DNA of 8,194 bases, taken from NCBI GenBank assembly GCA_024636105.1, contig JAGXHO010000263.1:1-8194 (forward strand). The letters are read 5' to 3'. The position numbers and the translations under genes are program-made. This DNA is from Trueperaceae bacterium (GTDB lineage Bacteria; Deinococcota; Deinococci; Deinococcales; Trueperaceae). Shown piece after piece: positions 5,580-8,194 of this stretch; position 1 is the stretch's first letter; each line of letters opens with the position of its first letter. The notes beneath the pieces were generated by a model, which worked only from the letters and a program-made list of their open reading frames with translations, had not been told where the DNA came from and ran no database searches.

Positions 5580-5945
5580 TCACGTCTGCTCGAGCACCAC
5601 CACCGCTGCGGCGTGGTCGCGGGCGTGGGTGAGCGTGAGGTGCGCGCGCCACCCTTCGCGCGCCATCCGCGCCGCGACCTCGGGCGCGAACGCCAGCGTG
5701 GGCGCCTGACCCTCGTTCCGCAGGACGCCGACGTCGTGCCACGACAGGCGCTCGAGCCAGGTCTTCTGGAAGGCTTCCTTGGCGGCGAAGCGGGCGGCGA
5801 GCGCGGGCGCCGGATCGCGTCGGGCGACGGCGAACGCCGTTTCCTCGGGCGTGAAGCAGCGCGCCAGGAAGCGCTGGGGGTGGGCCAGGTACGCGCGCCG
5901 CACGCGCTCGATCTCGACCAGGTCGAGGCCCACGGCGACGATCAC
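5580..5945 (-). CDS. acpS: Holo-[acyl-carrier-protein] synthase
   Basis: A 121-residue enzyme that moves the 4'-phosphopantetheine arm of CoA onto the serine of apo-acyl carrier protein, enabling fatty-acid synthesis in the cytoplasm. Motifs seen are VGLDLVEIERV (Mg-binding Asp8), the ARFAAKEAFQK block (Glu57 metal ligand, Lys61 contact) and the C-terminal LTLTHARDHAAAVVV strand. Length is typical of the small trimeric AcpS type. The start is GTG (5945-5943), inside the stop of rpiA (GTGA overlap), giving the usual MIxGxGxDxxE-like N-terminus. No separate Shine-Dalgarno sequence is obvious, so translation probably depends on coupling to rpiA. Its 3' end runs into the shared hairpin. Confidence 0.95.
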   Translation of the reverse strand: MIVAVGLDLVEIERVRRAYLAHPQRFLARCFTPEETAFAVARRDPAPALAARFAAKEAFQKTWLERLSWHDVGVLRNEGQAPTLAFAPEVAARMAREGWRAHLTLTHARDHAAAVVVLEQT

Positions 5946-6697
5946 GCCCGGCCGCGTCCATCGGACGCGCCGAGTTCGCCGGCCGCGCCGTTCCCCGGTT
6001 CGGCGGGGCGACCGGGCGCGAGCAGCTCTTCGATCCCGTCGGGTCCGGCGATGAAGGCGCGCTCGACCATCCCCAGGAACAGCCCGTGTTCGATCACCCC
6101 CGGCACCGCGTCGACGGCCGCGGCGAACGCGAACGCATCGAAGCCGCCGCGCATGCGGCAGTCGACCACCAGCTGGCCGTTGTCGGTCACCACGGGTTCG
6201 CCCCGCTCGGTGCGCAGCACCGGGTCGGCGCCGAGCGCGCGAAGCCGCTCCGCGGTGCGGCGCCAGCCGAAGGCGACCACCTCCACCGGCACCGGCGCGC
6301 GGTCGCCGAGGAACGCCACCCGCTTGGATCGGTCGCCGATCAGCAGGAAGCGCGTGGCTGCGGCGGCGACGACCTTCTCGCGGGTGAAGGCCCCCCCGAG
6401 GCCCTTGATGGCGTCGAGGGTCGTGGTGACCTCGTCCATGCCGTCGATCGCCACGTCGACGCCGTCGGCGGGGAGGTCGATCAGCGGCACCTTGGACTCA
6501 CGTGCCAACCGCTCGGTCGCGACCGAGGTGGCGACGCCACGGATGTCGTGCAGCTCGTGCGTCGCCAAGCGGCGGCCGAGCTCGCGCACCATGTGGACCG
6601 CGGTGCTCCCGGTGCCCAGCCCCACGGTCATCCCGGAGCGGACGTGATCGAGCGCCGCGTGCGCGGCGCGTGCCTTCCAGCGTTCGACGTCGGTCAT
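5942..6697 (-). CDS. rpiA: Ribose-5-phosphate isomerase A
   Basis: A 251-residue enzyme interconverting ribose-5-phosphate and ribulose-5-phosphate in the non-oxidative pentose phosphate pathway. Diagnostic motifs are GLGTGSTA (26-33, phosphate loop), DGMDE (85-89; Asp85 and Asp88 match E. coli Asp81/Asp84), KGLGGAFTREK (98-108; Lys98 and catalytic Glu107), TDNGQLVVDC and PGVIEHGLFLGM. Two usually invariant small residues differ: DGADE reads DGMDE, and the KGGG run reads KGLG. The catalytic residues are all kept, so activity is expected. About 25 residues of Gly/Ala/Pro-rich sequence extend past the family core; they include the overlap with acpS. ATG 6697 is preceded by GAGGGG 5 nt upstream. 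Confidence 0.95.
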   Translation of the reverse strand: MTDVERWKARAAHAALDHVRSGMTVGLGTGSTAVHMVRELGRRLATHELHDIRGVATSVATERLARESKVPLIDLPADGVDVAIDGMDEVTTTLDAIKGLGGAFTREKVVAAAATRFLLIGDRSKRVAFLGDRAPVPVEVVAFGWRRTAERLRALGADPVLRTERGEPVVTDNGQLVVDCRMRGGFDAFAFAAAVDAVPGVIEHGLFLGMVERAFIAGPDGIEELLAPGRPAEPGNGAAGELGASDGRGRA

Positions 6698-6739
6698 CGG
6701 ATCCCCTCGAAGCGGCCGAACCGCGGCCGCGTCGGGGCC

Positions 6740-6745
6740 AATCTA
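6740..6745 (-). promoter_or_regulatory. Candidate -10 (TAGATT) for rpiA-acpS
   Basis: TAGATT on the minus strand, in the context CGGGTAGATT, would start transcription near 6733 and give a leader of about 36 nt that contains the GAGGGG ribosome site of rpiA. The same 8-mer CGGGTAGA precedes maf on the other strand. No -35 hexamer is clear. Confidence 0.45.
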
Positions 6746-6778
6746 CCCGACCCGGCCGGCGCGGCGACCGCGGGTAGA
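6742..6778. repeat. 8-bp inverted repeat linking divergent rpiA and maf promoters
   Basis: TCTACCCG (6742-6749) and CGGGTAGA (6771-6778) are exact inverted copies separated by 21 nt. Each contains most of a -10 element, one for each direction, so it may be just two promoters of the same type facing apart, or an operator for one regulator acting on both. Confidence 0.5.
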
Positions 6779-6780
6779 CT
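6775..6780 (+). promoter_or_regulatory. Candidate leaderless -10 element (TAGACT) for maf
   Basis: TAGACT ends 7 nt before GTG 6788, so transcription would begin at or next to the start codon. No Shine-Dalgarno sequence and no -35 are visible. This is the arrangement of Deinococcus leaderless genes. Confidence 0.5.
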
Positions 6781-6787
6781 GAGCGAC

Positions 6788-7423
6788 GTGACCGCGCTCG
6801 CCGACCCGCCCTCCATCGTCCTCGCCTCAGGGTCGCCGCGCCGCCGCGAGCTGCTCGCCGGCCTCGGACTCGCCTTCGCGGTCGACGTTCCCGACGTGGA
6901 CGAGGCGCGCGCGCCCGGCGAGGACGCGGCCTCGATGGTCCTGCGGTTGGCGCGCGCGAAGGCCTCGGCCGTCGCGGCGCGGCGGGCGGGCGCGCGCGAG
7001 CGGCCGGTAGCGTCCGGTGGCGCCGACGCGGCGACCGCGCCCTTGGTGATCGCCGCCGACACCACCGTCGTCGTGGACGGCGTCGTGCTCGAGAAGCCGC
7101 GCGACGTCGCCGAAGCGGAGGCGTTCGTGGCGCGCCTCGCCGGCCGGGTGCACGAGGTGCACACCGGCCACGCGCTTCGCCTCGGTGAGCTCGAGCTGGC
7201 CGCGGTGGTCACCACCCGGGTCCGCTTCCGGCCGCTCGACCCCGACGAGGTGCGGGCGTACGCCGCTACGGGCGAAGGGCTCGACAAGGCGGGGGGGTAC
7301 GCCATCCAGGGGCGGGGCGCGGCGCTGGTGGAGGGCATCGAGGGGTGCTACGGCGCCGTCGTGGGGTTGTCGCTGCCGTGGCTGGTGGTCGCGGCGCGGC
7401 GCCTGGGGGTGCGGCTTGCCTAG
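6788..7423 (+). CDS. maf: Maf-family nucleoside triphosphate pyrophosphatase
   Basis: A 211-residue cytoplasmic pyrophosphatase that hydrolyses non-canonical or excess nucleoside triphosphates to monophosphates. The signature LASGSPRRRELL is at 12-23 (Ser14, Arg18, Arg19), followed by Glu39, Lys58, the catalytic Asp91-Thr92 (VIAADTTVV), Lys103-Pro104 and VHEVHTG. The C-terminal GYAIQGRGAALVEGIEGCYGAVVGLSL resembles the YhdE (dTTP/UTP) subgroup rather than YceF, an inference from motif form only. An Arg/Ala/Gly-rich stretch of about 18 residues (67-84) before the catalytic strand looks like a lineage insertion. GTG 6788 is chosen because it gives the normal short N-terminus and sits just after a TANNNT element. 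It is divergent from rpiA, and its last 8 nt overlap the mreC start. Confidence 0.93.
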   Translation: MTALADPPSIVLASGSPRRRELLAGLGLAFAVDVPDVDEARAPGEDAASMVLRLARAKASAVAARRAGARERPVASGGADAATAPLVIAADTTVVVDGVVLEKPRDVAEAEAFVARLAGRVHEVHTGHALRLGELELAAVVTTRVRFRPLDPDEVRAYAATGEGLDKAGGYAIQGRGAALVEGIEGCYGAVVGLSLPWLVVAARRLGVRLA

Positions 7424-8194
7424 CTTCGTCCGCGCTTGGTACGTCTTCGTGGTGCTCGCGCTGCTCACGTTCGCGCTCACGGCCTTCGTCGGCCGGGTGC
7501 CGGCGTCGCTGTCGGCGGCCGTCGCGCTGCCCAACGCGGCGCTCTACCGCGCCGGCGTGCACCTGCGCGAGACGGTGGCGGCGATGCTGGAGCGGAGCGC
7601 GTACCGCGCCGAGATCGAGGTGCTGCAGAGCGACCGCGTCGCGCTCGAGGAGCAGGTGCGGCGCCTCGAGCTGCAGGTCGATGGACTCGAGCGCTTGCTC
7701 GACGCCCGCCGCGAGCAGTCGCCGGCGGCGATCGCCAGCGTGGCGGTGATCGCGCGCAGCGCCGGTGGCGTCGGTGACACGCTGACGCTCGCCGTCTCCG
7801 GGGTGGCCGGGGTCCTGCCGCAGATGCCGGTCACCAGCGACGCCGGCCTGGTCGGCGTGGTCACCGAGGTCACCGGGCGCACCGCGGTCGTGCGCACGCT
7901 GCTCGATCCGCGCTCGCGCGTCGGCGTGACGGTGCGCGACAAAGGGGGGCAGGGGGTCGCGGTCGGCGACGCCGGCGGCGTCGTGCGCGTCGACCGCTTC
8001 GTCGCCGAAGGGGCCATCGAGGTCGGCGACGTCGTCGAGACGAGCGCCGTCGGCGGGCTCTTCCCGCGCGGGCTGCGGGTCGGCGTGGTGGTCGAGGTGC
8101 TGCCGCAGGACCCGAACGAGTTGCGGCGCTCGTTCCTGGTCGCGCCGGCCGTCGACCTCGCGACGACGCTCGACGTCATCCTCATCGCGCCGCC
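7416..8194 (+). CDS. mreC: Rod shape-determining protein MreC (3' end outside window)
   Basis: An open frame of 259 codons runs to the window edge. From TTG 7416 it shows a short cytoplasmic start, one membrane helix at about residues 8-25 (WYVFVVLALLTFALTAFV), a coiled coil at about 63-98 (heptads of Leu/Val/Ile with charged residues) and then the periplasmic beta domains. Family hallmarks are DAGLVGVVTEVTGRTAVVRTLLDPRSRVGVTV, IEVGDVVETSAVGGLFPRGLRVG and a final FLVAPAVDLATTLDVILI. MreC anchors the cell-wall elongation machinery (MreD, RodA, PBP2) at the inner membrane. TTG 7416 overlaps the maf stop by 8 nt and has GGGGG 6-7 nt upstream; GTG 7449 is an alternative but would cut into the membrane helix. 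Nearly the whole family length is present. No mreB lies upstream, unlike many mreBCD operons; mreD probably follows. Confidence 0.93.
   Translation, partial: MPSFVRAWYVFVVLALLTFALTAFVGRVPASLSAAVALPNAALYRAGVHLRETVAAMLERSAYRAEIEVLQSDRVALEEQVRRLELQVDGLERLLDARREQSPAAIASVAVIARSAGGVGDTLTLAVSGVAGVLPQMPVTSDAGLVGVVTEVTGRTAVVRTLLDPRSRVGVTVRDKGGQGVAVGDAGGVVRVDRFVAEGAIEVGDVVETSAVGGLFPRGLRVGVVVEVLPQDPNELRRSFLVAPAVDLATTLDVILIAP

Noticed and set aside
1..8194. CRISPR array, insertion sequence, tRNA, prophage or defence system
   Set aside because: No spaced direct repeats, transposase, terminal inverted repeats, tRNA-like cloverleaf or defence-gene motif was seen; composition is even throughout.

Overview
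The window is very GC-rich, densely packed DNA. Gene content and promoter style suggest a member of Deinococcota, possibly of the Truepera/Deinococcus side. The evidence is a cobalamin-type light sensor of the Thermus CarH/LitR class beside a CRP/FNR regulator that lacks the usual cAMP-contact residues, plus two genes (rnhA and maf) whose only visible start signal is a TANNNT -10 element 7-8 nt before the start codon, the leaderless style common in Deinococcus. This assignment is inference; there is no rRNA marker in the window.

Layout. (1) 1-1458, plus strand: the last codons of an unidentified gene, then a 98-residue Cys-containing protein and an M20-family zinc metallohydrolase, joined by 4-nt start/stop overlaps. 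(2) 1487-1978, minus strand: ribonuclease HI, tail-to-tail with the M20 gene. (3) 1979-2229: a regulatory gap with a perfect 14-bp palindrome and a sigma70-like promoter overlaid by TGTCCA/TGGACA half-sites. (4) 2230-5503, plus strand: a three-gene operon coupled by 4-nt overlaps. It encodes a MerR-type, AdoCbl-binding photoreceptor repressor (LitR/CarH), a CrtI-superfamily FAD oxidoreductase (probably a carotenoid desaturase or isomerase) and a CRP/FNR-family regulator. (5) 5525-5555: a 14-bp-stem hairpin that probably terminates transcription from both sides. (6) 5580-6697, minus strand: rpiA followed by acpS, overlapping by 4 nt. (7) 6698-6787: divergent promoters carried on an 8-bp inverted repeat. 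(8) 6788-8194, plus strand: maf and then mreC, which runs off the window.

The centrepiece is region 4. All residues known to hold cobalamin and to make the light-state adduct in Thermus CarH appear to be present. By analogy, in the dark the AdoCbl-bound tetramer would repress its own operon; light would break the tetramer and release the carotenoid enzyme and the CRP-type activator together. In Thermus, LitR likewise controls a light-induced CRP/FNR protein (LdrP) and crtB. Here photoreceptor, enzyme and secondary regulator share one transcript, a compact variant of that circuit. The flanking genes are ordinary housekeeping functions: RNA-DNA hybrid removal, pentose phosphate isomerisation, acyl carrier protein activation, nucleotide house-cleaning and cell-shape scaffolding.
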